This document shows positions 7,341 to 14,991 of a stretch of DNA of 34,326 bases, piece by piece. The position numbers were made by a program, and so were the translations under genes. The notes beneath the pieces are model-generated. The model was not told the origin of the DNA. It made no database searches and saw nothing but the letters and a program-made list of their open reading frames with translations. How positions within the stretch are numbered: the first letter of the stretch is position 1; the number at the start of each line of letters is the position of its first letter. Source of the stretch: Rickettsiales bacterium UBA2645 (GTDB lineage Bacteria; Pseudomonadota; Alphaproteobacteria; Rickettsiales; UBA1997); NCBI GenBank assembly GCA_002359655.1, contig DENL01000008.1, forward strand, positions 1-34,326, written 5' to 3'.

Positions 7341-7946
7341 ATGCTTACCGTAGATAATCTTTCATTGCGTAAAGATCACAAGAAAATTTTTAGCTCGGTT
7401 GGTTTTTCAGTTGGCACTTCTTCAGCTTTGATTATCAAGGGTCGTAATGGCTGTGGCAAAACCAGCTTGCTTAAAATTTTATCCGGAATTTCCAAGGCTA
7501 GTGAGGGAAAAATTCTTTGGGGTGGCGAAGATGTTGAAAGTTTCCGCGCTGATTTTAACGGCGACAGTCAATTTATTGGTCACAAAAATTTTTTGAAATC
7601 TGAGCTCACTGTCAAAGAAAATTTAGAATTTTACGCGCGTCTTCACGGCACAGTTGAAGCGCTTCCCGCCGCTTTAAGTTTTTTTGGTTTAATTGATTTT
7701 CAAGATAAAAAAACAAAAACACTTTCTGCGGGTTGGCAAAAAAGAGTGATGCTAGCCAAGCTGCTGGCTTGCCCTGCGACGGTTTGGTTTTTAGATGAGC
7801 CTTCAAATAATTTAGACATTGCGGGGAGAGAAAAATTACACGGCTTAATTTCAAGCAGAATTAAAGAAAACGGTTTGGTAATCATCGCCACTCACGATAC
7901 AGATTTTTTTGATCTTGGCCCTAATCTAAATTTGGAAGATTTTTAA
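7341..7946 (+). CDS. ccmA: CcmA-like ABC transporter ATPase (haem exporter, cytochrome c maturation)
   Basis: 201 residues, the length of CcmA. In the CcmABCD complex it hydrolyses ATP to release holo-CcmE in cytochrome c maturation. Motifs: Walker A GRNGCGKTS (34-42), LSAGWQKR signature (128-135), Walker B with VWFLDEP (148-154), and the H-loop ATHDTDFF. The short length, GRNGCGKTSLLK and the LSAGWQ form of the signature are CcmA-like. CcmB is not adjacent, which is common in reduced alphaproteobacterial genomes where ccm genes are scattered. It could be another single-domain ABC ATPase. It stands alone on the plus strand and is followed by a 28-base perfect palindrome. Confidence 0.85.
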   Translation: MLTVDNLSLRKDHKKIFSSVGFSVGTSSALIIKGRNGCGKTSLLKILSGISKASEGKILWGGEDVESFRADFNGDSQFIGHKNFLKSELTVKENLEFYARLHGTVEALPAALSFFGLIDFQDKKTKTLSAGWQKRVMLAKLLACPATVWFLDEPSNNLDIAGREKLHGLISSRIKENGLVIIATHDTDFFDLGPNLNLEDF

Positions 7947-7957
7947 GCGATTTTAAG

Positions 7958-7985
7958 TGAATTTTGAACACGTGTTCAAAATTCA
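7958..7985. promoter_or_regulatory. 28-base perfect palindrome after ccmA
   Basis: The half-site TGAATTTTGAACAC is followed immediately by its exact reverse complement, with no loop. It starts 11 bases after the ccmA stop. With a GAACACGTGTTC core it could be a dimeric regulator site, or a cruciform/terminator hairpin; there is no T-run after it. The rest of this 412-base spacer (7947-8358) holds the repeats listed separately and AT-rich sequence with no gene. Confidence 0.6.
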
Positions 7986-8147
7986 GAGAAATGGTCTTCA
8001 AGCCTCTAAAATCAAAGCGCCAAGCCCATAGGCAAATTCCACTGAAAAATTACAAAAACTCAGTTTTTATTTAAGCAAGATTTTAGTGTTTTTTTAAAAA
8101 AAAATTCAGAGAAAAAATTTCAAAAAACAAAAAACCTCGATCTAATC

Positions 8148-8196
8148 ATCCTCCTCTTGAGGGAGGATCGAAGAGCGCAGCGATTCGAGGAGGGGT
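8148..8196 (+). repeat. 49-base palindromic repeat, family A, solo copy
   Basis: Same length and orientation as the repeat at the left end of the insertion inside recJ (32388-32436). Shared core: TCTTGAGGGAGGATCGAA here, CCTTGAGGGAGGGTCGAA there, and both end GAGGAGGGGT or GGGGAGGGGT. Two differences are compensatory: C2-G20 becomes T2-A20, and C8-G41 becomes T8-A41. The inner hairpin keeps the GCA loop. No nuclease ORF lies next to it, so this is a solo copy. Confidence 0.8.
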
Positions 8197-8230
8197 TTAT
8201 TTGTAAAGTTCTCGAGTACCTTAAAAGCTG

Positions 8231-8253
8231 AAAATAGCCGTTTAGGCTATTTT
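8231..8253. terminator. Hairpin AAAATAGCC-GTTTA-GGCTATTTT, possible bidirectional terminator
   Basis: Perfect 9-base stem with a 5-base loop and A/T runs at both ends, between the convergent ccmA and rlmJ genes. The T-run is part of the stem, so termination strength is uncertain. It abuts the next palindromic repeat. Confidence 0.45.
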
Positions 8254-8312
8254 CTCCCCTCACCGACTAAACCAAAGGTTTTGTCGACTCTCCCTTAAAG
8301 CGGGAGAGTGAT
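8253..8312 (-). repeat. Palindromic repeat related in design to family A
   Basis: On the minus strand: CTCTCCC, loop, GGGAGAG, then TCGAC and an inner hairpin (CGACAAAACC to GGTTTAGTCG), then GTGAGGGGAG. This is the same three-part plan as the 49-base repeats (first hairpin, TCGA junction, inner hairpin, G-rich tail able to pair back with the first arm). It probably belongs to the same broad class but is not a close copy. Confidence 0.6.
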
Positions 8313-8358
8313 TAGTCCGAGTTTTCTTATTTTTATGTGTAAGACTTAGGATAGGCTC

Positions 8359-9228
8359 TTAGCCAATTATTTCTAATTTGGCATTGTCGCCTTGCTGCAA
8401 AATTTCTAAAACTTTTGCTAAAATAGTTTTTAACTTTTTATCTAACTGCCACGGAGCGTTGAAAATAAACATGCCGCAAGCGGTCATTTTTGTTTCTTCC
8501 TCTTTTGATCCGACATCAAAAATCACGTGTAGAGTTTTTTCAAATTTGAGTTGCGACATTTCGCGCTGAAATTTTTCCACTGTTGCTGCATCAGTTTTAA
8601 TAATCGGATACCAAACTAAATAAATGCCGTGAGCAAAGCGTTTATGGGCATCAACAAGTCCTTGAATAATTTTATCGTAGTCAGCAGAAACTTTGCTTTG
8701 ATCTTTTTCGAAAGCGGGATCGATGATTATTAAACCGCGTTTTTCAAGTGGTGGCAACTTAGAGCGCAAAAGGTGAAAGCCATCTTCAAAGCTAAGAGAA
8801 AATTTCGCATTACCAGCAAAATTTCTTTTTAAGATTTGAAAATCCTCGCGGTTTAGTTCGGCAAAAATTGCTCGATCTCTTGCGCGCAAATAGTCTTTAA
8901 TAATGATTGGTGAGCCGCTGTAAAAATTTAATTTTTCGGGCAATTCAGAAATTTCGCAGCGATTTAATTTAGCCAGAATTGTTAAATAGCGGCTTGGCAA
9001 AATTTCAAAAAAATTTTCTTCTTTAAGAAGTTTTTTAATTCCTTTTTCTGCTTCAAAAGTTTTCAAAGATTTTTCGTCAGAAAGATCGTATTTGGCAATT
9101 CCTGCGTGAGTATCTAAAACAAAAAATGGTGCTGGTTTTTCGTGAAGTTTTTCTAAACAAAGTGTTAAAACAATGTGCTTAAAAACATCGGCAAAATTTC
9201 CAGCGTGATAGATGTGGCGATAGTTCAT
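8359..9228 (-). CDS. rlmJ: 23S rRNA (adenine-2030-N6)-methyltransferase
   Basis: 289 residues. RlmJ methylates A2030 of 23S rRNA with S-adenosylmethionine. The N-terminal signature MNYRHIYHAGNFADVFKHIV is diagnostic, followed by VLDTHAGIAKYDL (SAM site) and the motif IV region IIIDPAFEKD (Asp170). Homologues normally have DPPFE or DPPYE here; this copy has Ala172 in place of the second Pro, which may or may not matter. Its ATG comes 8 bases after the mlaE stop, so the two are co-transcribed. Its 3' end faces the repeat-rich spacer. Confidence 0.95.
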   Translation of the reverse strand: MNYRHIYHAGNFADVFKHIVLTLCLEKLHEKPAPFFVLDTHAGIAKYDLSDEKSLKTFEAEKGIKKLLKEENFFEILPSRYLTILAKLNRCEISELPEKLNFYSGSPIIIKDYLRARDRAIFAELNREDFQILKRNFAGNAKFSLSFEDGFHLLRSKLPPLEKRGLIIIDPAFEKDQSKVSADYDKIIQGLVDAHKRFAHGIYLVWYPIIKTDAATVEKFQREMSQLKFEKTLHVIFDVGSKEEETKMTACGMFIFNAPWQLDKKLKTILAKVLEILQQGDNAKLEIIG

Positions 9229-9236
9229 GACGTTAC

Positions 9237-10022
9237 TTACCCAAAAAATATTCCCGTAATAATGTAATTTAAAAGTAAGATGACAATCGATGCCGATACG
9301 ACAGCATTGGTTGTGGCAATACCAACTCCTTCAGCGCCGCCTTTAGAATTATACCCGAAATAGCAGCCCATGATTGAAATTACAAAACCAAAGAAGGCAG
9401 ATTTGGTAAGGCCAGAAACTACATCGATATTTTCAAGAAATTTAAAAGTATTTGCTAAGTAAGGTCCGGGAGAAAATCCCAGAGCGTGAACACTTACTAA
9501 ATAACCACCCATCACGCCGATAATGTCGGCGATTAAAACCAAAAGTGGCATCATCAAAACGCCGGCTATCACTCTTGGCGCTACTAAATATTTTAAAGGA
9601 TTGGTTGAAAGTGTACGCAGCGCGTCGATTTGTTCTGTTACCTTCATGGTGCCAATTTCGGCAGCCATTGAGGCACCAACGCGTCCAGCCACCATTAATC
9701 CTGCTAATACCGGTCCGAGTTCTCTAGTGATTGATAGAACTACAACCGTAGCAATTGTGCTTTCAGCGTTGAAGCGCGAGAATCCAGAATAGCTTTGCAG
9801 AGCTAAAACTGCGCCAGAAAAAATTGCTGTTAGACCAACAACTGGCAGCGAATAAAATCCGATTTGCAAAAATTGTCGTAAAATTAAACGCGGATAAAAT
9901 GGTGCGGTAAAGCAGTGGCGAACTGCACTGGTCATGAACAAAGCTATCTCGCCAAGTTTGGATAAATTGAGCAAAGTAAAATGTCCGACTTTTTCCAAGA
10001 GATTTAAAATTTTTGTAGTCAT
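9237..10022 (-). CDS. mlaE: MlaE-family permease of an intermembrane lipid transport system
   Basis: 261 residues with five or so membrane segments. MlaE is the inner-membrane permease of the MlaFEDB complex, which moves phospholipids between the membranes and keeps the outer leaflet asymmetric. Seen: N-terminal amphipathic helix, FSGAVLALQSYSGFSRF, the conserved RELGPVLAGLMVAGRVGASMAAEIGTM block, TEQIDALRTLSTNPLKYLVAPR and late IMGCYFGYNSKGGAEGVGIATT. The ATPase (mlaF) and the MCE protein (mlaD) are not next to it in this window, although they usually follow; rlmJ takes that place. Confidence 0.93.
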   Translation of the reverse strand: MTTKILNLLEKVGHFTLLNLSKLGEIALFMTSAVRHCFTAPFYPRLILRQFLQIGFYSLPVVGLTAIFSGAVLALQSYSGFSRFNAESTIATVVVLSITRELGPVLAGLMVAGRVGASMAAEIGTMKVTEQIDALRTLSTNPLKYLVAPRVIAGVLMMPLLVLIADIIGVMGGYLVSVHALGFSPGPYLANTFKFLENIDVVSGLTKSAFFGFVISIMGCYFGYNSKGGAEGVGIATTNAVVSASIVILLLNYIITGIFFG

Positions 10023-10068
10023 GAAATTAGTGATTGAATTTTTTTAGCTCGGTTTGATGATCAACTAG

Positions 10069-10467
10069 ATGAACAAGATAAAAATCAAATCCAATTTTAC
10101 CAAGTTTTTAGTTGCGCTAACGCTAACTTTATTTGTGCTTAGTCGCGGCGTTTTTGTGCTGCACGAATTTTCGCATCATCAGTTAGAAAGTGCAAAAGCC
10201 TTATCTTCCAACAGCCTACAATTACAGTCTCAGCAAAATTTTTTTGAGAAGTTAATCTTCAATCACGAAAATTCTGGAAATAAAAAATCAGAAAATTGCT
10301 TTTTGTGCTCTTTTGCTAATTTTCAGAATCAAACTTTAGCAACGCCAAATTTTGCTTTTGCTATTCTGGCTTTTTGTTTGGTTTTTTTAGCGCGTAAATT
10401 CAATCGCCTAAAACTTTCCTATCTCCTATCCTCAAAAGCTTCTCGCGCCCCGCCAGTAATTTCTTAA
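10069..10467 (+). CDS. DUF2946-like membrane-associated protein, first gene of a TonB uptake cluster
   Basis: 132 residues with a hydrophobic segment near the N-terminus (FLVALTLTLFVLSRGVFVL), a His-rich HEFSHH motif, a CFLC motif (NCFLCSFAN) and a second hydrophobic segment (FAFAILAFCLVFLA), ending SRAPPVIS. The order of His motif, Cys motif and a final RAPP is like DUF2946 proteins, which are found beside TonB receptors and metal transport genes. It sits 44 bases before the receptor gene, and its stop codon lies inside a 13-base hairpin arm that covers the region before the receptor start. A role in metal handling is inference from context. Confidence 0.6.
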   Translation: MNKIKIKSNFTKFLVALTLTLFVLSRGVFVLHEFSHHQLESAKALSSNSLQLQSQQNFFEKLIFNHENSGNKKSENCFLCSFANFQNQTLATPNFAFAILAFCLVFLARKFNRLKLSYLLSSKASRAPPVIS

Positions 10468-10506
10468 AAGCTCACCACGAAGGTCTTCTTCAACTTTTAA
10501 GAAATT
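10458..10506 (+). promoter_or_regulatory. Hairpin between the DUF2946-like gene and the TonB receptor
   Basis: AATTTCTTAAAAG (10458-10470) is the exact reverse complement of CTTTTAAGAAATT (10494-10506), giving 13 base pairs and a 23-base loop. The 5' arm contains the TAA stop of the upstream gene; the 3' arm contains the only purine-rich stretch (AAGAAA) before the receptor ATG at 10512. Ribosomes finishing the upstream gene would open the stem, so translational coupling is plausible. Without a T-run it is not a typical terminator. Confidence 0.6.
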
Positions 10507-10511
10507 CAACA

Positions 10512-12590
10512 ATGAAAAAATTCTCTCTACTGCTTTGTGCCAACTTAATTTTTAGCACTAATATAGCTTTTGCAGCCGATGTTTGGGACTACGAAGTCAA
10601 GGCATCAAAACTTGATAACTCGCGCAACAATCTTTCGCCAAGCACTAGCGGTAGTTCTTTTTCTTTCAATAAAGAAAATATTGAAAATTTGCCGCAAGGT
10701 CAAATGACATCACTTAATCAGGTGCTGCTGCGTGCTCCCGGTGTTGCGCAAGATTCTTACGGACAACTTCATGTACGAGGTGATCACGCTAATTTGCAAT
10801 ATCGCATTAACGGAGTGATATTGCCTGAAGGAATATCCGGTTTTGGTCAAACTCTTGACACGCACTTTGCTGAAAAGATCGATTTTTTAACTGGTGCGAT
10901 GCCAGCACAATACGGGTTTCGTACTGCTGGTGTTGTTGATATCAAAACTAAGACTGGCGCTTTTGCAAAAGGCGGTAGATCAGAAGTGATGGTTGGCGGC
11001 AATAATACCGTGGGAGCAAATCAACAAGTCAGCGGTTCTAAAGATAATCTAAATTATTATTTAAGCGCTTCTTATTTGCAGAATAATCGTGGTATTGAAT
11101 CGCCAACAGCAGCTCGCAATCCAGTTCATGATAATACTCAGCAAGATAAAATCTTTGGATATTTTTCTTATTTGATTGATGCTTCTCAACGCTTAAGCGT
11201 GATTGTGGCTAATGCTGACAATAAATTTCAAGTACCAAATAGTCCTAACCAATCAACTAACTACACGCTTAATGGCTTTGATGGTTTCAATTCATTAAAT
11301 TTGAACGAGAATCAAAAAGAATCGAATAGATATGCGATTGTAGCCTTACAGGGAGTTACAGACTCTGATGTTGATTATCAGCTTTCAACTTTCTCTCGTT
11401 TTAGCGATTTAAGATTTCGTCCTGATTATGTTGGAGATTTAATGTTTAATGGTGTGGCCTCCAGCATCAATCGCTCTAGTTTTGCCAATGGCGTGCAAGG
11501 TGATTTTAGTTACAAGTTAAATGATACTAATACTTTGCGCTCAGGATTTTTTGCCAGCAATGATGCAACAAAAAGCACTACGGGCAATGCGGTTTTTCAA
11601 GCTGATGCTGATGGTAATCAAATTTCATCAGATCCTTACACTATTAGCGAGTCAGTGAGTAAAAACTCGCAATTGTTTGGGGCTTACTTACAAAATGAGT
11701 GGAAGGCTTTGGAAAAATTAACTCTTAATTATGGTGCGCGTTTTGATGCTTCCAGAGCTTATGTTAATGAGTCGCAACTCAGCCCGCGCTTTGGTGCGGT
11801 TTATGATTTAAACAAAGCAACTAAAATTCACGCTGGCTATTCGCGCTATTTCACGCCGCCGCCAACTGCGATTATTTCTTCGACAACTTTAAGTCAATTT
11901 CAAAATACTAGTAACGCACCGGAAAATACTGAAAATGGTAAAGTAAGAGCGGAGCGTACTAACTATTACGATTTGGGCGTATCGCATAAATTAACACCCA
12001 ATTTGAATTTAGGCTTAGACGGTTATTACAAGCAGATTCGCAATCTTCTTGATGAAGGACAATTTGGTAACGCGCTGATTTATACGCCATTTAATTATCA
12101 ACAAGGAAAGGCTTATGGCGTTGAATTTACGGCAGATTATCATAAAGATAATTTTTCATCTTACTTCAATTTTGCTTGGCAACAAGCCTATGGCAAAAAT
12201 GTAGTTTCAGGTCAGTATTTGCTTGGTCAAGATGAGTTAAAATATATTTCAAAAAACTGGGTAAATCTGGATCACTCACAAACTTACACCGCTTCAACTG
12301 GCGCAGCTTATTTATTTTTGGGAACAAAATATAGCACTGATTTGATTTACGGATCTGGACTTCGTACTGGTGATAACAACACCAATACAATGCCAGCATA
12401 TTGGACAGTAAATGCTAGCGCAGCACGCGACTTTGTTTTGCCAGCCGCAGGGAAAATAAATTTAAGAATTTCAGCGCTAAATTTATTTGATCAAGTTTAT
12501 CAATTTCATGATGGATCTGGGATTGGTGTGGCTGCTTCGCAATATGGTCCGCGTCGTACTTTTTATCTAATCGCTTCTAAAAGTTTTTGA
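10512..12590 (+). CDS. TonB-dependent outer-membrane receptor
   Basis: 692 residues. A signal peptide (MKKFSLLLCANLIFSTNIAF, cut near residue 22) is followed by a plug domain: LNQVLLRAPGVAQD, LHVRGDHANLQYRINGV, then FLTGAMPAQYGFRTAGVVDI, ending about residue 150, and a 22-strand barrel to the terminal Phe (YLIASKSF). It lets a scarce ligand across the outer membrane using TonB energy. The TonB box is not obvious. The TonB gene follows after 5 bases. Neighbouring DUF2946-like protein suggests a metal complex as ligand, but the sequence does not show which one; siderophore, haem, cobalamin or copper are all possible. Confidence 0.93.
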   Translation: MKKFSLLLCANLIFSTNIAFAADVWDYEVKASKLDNSRNNLSPSTSGSSFSFNKENIENLPQGQMTSLNQVLLRAPGVAQDSYGQLHVRGDHANLQYRINGVILPEGISGFGQTLDTHFAEKIDFLTGAMPAQYGFRTAGVVDIKTKTGAFAKGGRSEVMVGGNNTVGANQQVSGSKDNLNYYLSASYLQNNRGIESPTAARNPVHDNTQQDKIFGYFSYLIDASQRLSVIVANADNKFQVPNSPNQSTNYTLNGFDGFNSLNLNENQKESNRYAIVALQGVTDSDVDYQLSTFSRFSDLRFRPDYVGDLMFNGVASSINRSSFANGVQGDFSYKLNDTNTLRSGFFASNDATKSTTGNAVFQADADGNQISSDPYTISESVSKNSQLFGAYLQNEWKALEKLTLNYGARFDASRAYVNESQLSPRFGAVYDLNKATKIHAGYSRYFTPPPTAIISSTTLSQFQNTSNAPENTENGKVRAERTNYYDLGVSHKLTPNLNLGLDGYYKQIRNLLDEGQFGNALIYTPFNYQQGKAYGVEFTADYHKDNFSSYFNFAWQQAYGKNVVSGQYLLGQDELKYISKNWVNLDHSQTYTASTGAAYLFLGTKYSTDLIYGSGLRTGDNNTNTMPAYWTVNASAARDFVLPAAGKINLRISALNLFDQVYQFHDGSGIGVAASQYGPRRTFYLIASKSF

Positions 12591-12595
12591 ATTTA

Positions 12596-13108
12596 ATGAA
12601 ATTTTTTTCGCTAAAATCCGATCAAGTAAAAAGTTTTATTATTGCTGCAATTCTGCACGCTTTGCTGTTGGCGGTTTTGTTAATGTCTTTTAAAAAGCCA
12701 GAAACACCGCCAGCAGTTATAGCGCTTGATATCGCATTTATTAGCGAAGTTAAGAAAGAAAAAAAATCTAAGCAAATTCATCATCAAAAAAATTTTTCAC
12801 AAGAAAGAGAAAAGCATCTGCATCAAGAATCAGAATCGATAGTAAATGACTCAGAAAAAAAAGTGAAATTAGTGGCAAATCCACTGCCAGAAATTCCTCA
12901 AGATTTGCGCACCGAAGCTTTTGAAAGTAGTGCCATTGCTAGATTTTATATTGATGCAAATGGTCAAGTTACAAAAGTTGAATTGATCAAGCCTTGCGCT
13001 AATCCAAGGCTTAACAATTTATTGCTGAAGAGTTTACGCAAGTGGGAATTTTCGAAAAATTCCACTAGCTCGATTCAAGATATCAGAGTGAAATTTAAAG
13101 TGGAGTAG
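12596..13108 (+). CDS. tonB: TonB-like energy transducer dedicated to the receptor
   Basis: 170 residues from ATG 12596; a TTG at 12587 in frame overlaps the receptor stop and is a less likely start. One N-terminal membrane segment (FIIAAILHALLLAVLLM) is followed by a charged linker (KKEKKSKQ, then QEREKHLHQESES; short and not Pro-rich as in the classical protein) and a C-terminal TonB fold: SSAIARFYIDANGQVTKVEL, then LNNLLLKSLRKWEF, ending IRVKFKVE. The His in the membrane helix (ILHALL), needed for work with ExbB/ExbD, is present. ExbB/ExbD are not in the window. The 3' end overlaps the convergent dsbB by 14 bases. Confidence 0.85.
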   Translation: MKFFSLKSDQVKSFIIAAILHALLLAVLLMSFKKPETPPAVIALDIAFISEVKKEKKSKQIHHQKNFSQEREKHLHQESESIVNDSEKKVKLVANPLPEIPQDLRTEAFESSAIARFYIDANGQVTKVELIKPCANPRLNNLLLKSLRKWEFSKNSTSSIQDIRVKFKVE

Positions 13109-13607
13109 CGTCTGGGTGATGTCTTTTATAGCGTATAAAAGAGATGTAAGAAAGTAGCGCAAGGCAATAAAGTAGATTCCAATTTGCCATGGAAAGTTTG
13201 AGAAAAACAAAGCTTGGCTCATCGCAGCGAATGGATTTGGTTTCCATCAACGCTTCTTTTAATTCTTCTAAATTAGAGATGCCGTCAAGTTTTTCTGATG
13301 AACAAGTTTTTGGGCCACGAAAAAATTTTCTCTCAACACCGCTGTGATAAAATGCCAACGCAACATTAATTATTAGCAAAATTGTACAAAAATAAAGTGC
13401 GATTTGTTTTGATTTTTCTGATTTGAAATAAGTAAGCGTCAAAGAAGCAACAGCAACGATAGCCAAGAAAGGTTTGCGTTGATAAAAGCATAAAAGACAA
13501 GGCTGAAGATCGAAAAAATATTGGCTAATATAAACAAAAGTTAGAGCTAAAAGTGAGGCTGCTAAAAGTAAAATTAGTAAATTTTTATTAGTAATTTTTT
13601 TAAGCAT
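13095..13607 (-). CDS. dsbB: DsbB-family disulfide bond formation protein
   Basis: 170 residues with four membrane helices (about 9-28, 44-60, 67-87, 138-158). DsbB re-oxidises DsbA in the periplasm and passes electrons to quinone. The first active pair is CLLC (Cys37, Cys40) in LQPCLLCFYQRKPF, following the family form CxLCxxQR; the second periplasmic pair is Cys102 (GPKTCSS) and Cys128 (SIRCDEP). Both pairs are therefore intact. It starts 16 bases after the pgi stop, so it is probably transcribed with pgi. Targets could include the Cys-containing secreted protein at 202-738. Confidence 0.9.
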   Translation of the reverse strand: MLKKITNKNLLILLLAASLLALTFVYISQYFFDLQPCLLCFYQRKPFLAIVAVASLTLTYFKSEKSKQIALYFCTILLIINVALAFYHSGVERKFFRGPKTCSSEKLDGISNLEELKEALMETKSIRCDEPSFVFLKLSMANWNLLYCLALLSYISFIRYKRHHPDATPL

Positions 13608-13623
13608 TTGTTTTTTTTGCGAT

Positions 13624-14847
13624 TTATTTTTTTAAAAATTTTTTGGCTAATTCTTTTCTTAGTTCAACAGCTGGTTGGTCAAATGGATTAATTCCTTTTG
13701 CGTAAGAAATCAAAATAGTTTCTAAAAAGCATTGCATCATTAATCCACCCAAAACTTCTTCATCAAGTTTTTTCACTTTAAAAATACGAATTGGTAATTT
13801 TTTTTGATGCAAAACTTCGATGGTAGTTTCTTGTTCAATCTTGACAATATCGCTTAATTTTTTGCCGCCAAAAAGTGTTTCGCAGGAATCTAAATCTTTA
13901 AGTAAGAAATCATTTTTATGATTATCCAAAGTGATGAAGGTGAAAAATTTATCTTTTGGACCTTCGAGATAAAGTTGTAATTGGCTATGCTGATCTACTG
14001 TTCCCATCGAATTTATCGGCGTTGAGCCAAAGCCTGACTTGCCTAAAGACTCAGCCCAAAGTTGACGATACCAGTCGGTAAAGTTTTTTAAACTGTCGAT
14101 GTAGGGCATGATAACATTGTTGTGAAATCCTTGCTCATAAAGGCAAAGCTGAGTGGCGCAAGAATTTGCGATGTCATCATTTTTTAAAAAATCTTTGACT
14201 ATTTTTTTTGCACCTTGGCGGATTTTTTTAACATCAATACCGCAAAGCAAGGCTGGGAGCATTCCTACAATTGAGAAGCAAGAATATCTGCCACCAATTT
14301 TTTCTGGATGATTGGCAATTTCGGCGCCGATTTTTTTAGCAATTTTGGCAATCGAATTATCTTCAGATTGAGTGATAAACAAAAACTGTTGAGCAAAATT
14401 TTTAATTTTGGTATTACGTATTTGATCAAGTACAATAAGGGTTTGACAGATGGTTTCGATAGTTTCTCCTGACTTACTTACAACTAAGAAAAAAGTGTTT
14501 TTGAAATCGATTTTACTTAAACAATTTTTGATCGTGGTTGGATCAATCGATTCAAGAAATTCTAATTTATTTTGATCTTTAGTCGCTGTCAGAGTTTTGC
14601 CACCAAGGCTCGATCCCCCAACACCAAGAACTAAAATTTTTTCGTAAGGTGAAATTTTTTTGGCTAAATTAGCAAAAACTGTCAGATCATTTTTATTAAA
14701 AACGACATCAATAGCGCTGATTTTTTTTTGCTCAATTTCTTGACGCAGCCTTGTTTTTGCTGGGCTAAAAACTTTTTGATATTTTGCTAAGTTTTTTAAA
14801 GCTGGAATATTTTTAAAGCTTTGCGAGTAAAGAGTTTTTTCTGGCAT
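13624..14847 (-). CDS. pgi: Glucose-6-phosphate isomerase, short form
   Basis: 407 residues, much shorter than the 549 of E. coli but within the range of short bacterial forms. It interconverts glucose-6-phosphate and fructose-6-phosphate. Motifs: LGVGGSSLGGKTLTATK, VVSKSGETIET (phosphosugar binding), GGRYSCFSIVGMLPAL, WAESLGKSG and GTVDQHSQLQLYLEGP. The C-terminus ends with the helix carrying a late Lys-rich tail (FDQPAVELRKELAKKFL). First gene of a pgi-dsbB pair. The 144 bases upstream up to the tRNA hold no clear gene or terminator. Confidence 0.95.
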   Translation of the reverse strand: MPEKTLYSQSFKNIPALKNLAKYQKVFSPAKTRLRQEIEQKKISAIDVVFNKNDLTVFANLAKKISPYEKILVLGVGGSSLGGKTLTATKDQNKLEFLESIDPTTIKNCLSKIDFKNTFFLVVSKSGETIETICQTLIVLDQIRNTKIKNFAQQFLFITQSEDNSIAKIAKKIGAEIANHPEKIGGRYSCFSIVGMLPALLCGIDVKKIRQGAKKIVKDFLKNDDIANSCATQLCLYEQGFHNNVIMPYIDSLKNFTDWYRQLWAESLGKSGFGSTPINSMGTVDQHSQLQLYLEGPKDKFFTFITLDNHKNDFLLKDLDSCETLFGGKKLSDIVKIEQETTIEVLHQKKLPIRIFKVKKLDEEVLGGLMMQCFLETILISYAKGINPFDQPAVELRKELAKKFLKK

Positions 14848-14991
14848 GGAAATTTTGAAGCTTGATTGAGAATTTTTCTAAAATGATTTTTAAGCGGCTT
14901 AATTTTTAAAATTAAGGACAAAACTTGTAATCTAGGTTTGGCTTACTAAATTGCTCGCTACTTCAAAAAAATTCTCCCCTCAAATTATAAT

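Noticed and set aside
7947..8358. CRISPR array in the repeat-rich spacer
   Set aside because: The repeats are two palindromes of different sequence in opposite orientation, not regularly spaced direct repeats, and no cas gene is present.
13624..14847. Truncated pgi
   Set aside because: Although 407 residues is short compared with E. coli, all signature motifs and a normal start and end are present, as in other short bacterial forms.
14986..14991. TATAAT as -10 box for tRNA-Cys
   Set aside because: It ends one base before the mature tRNA, so the transcript would start inside the tRNA. No matching -35 box was seen.
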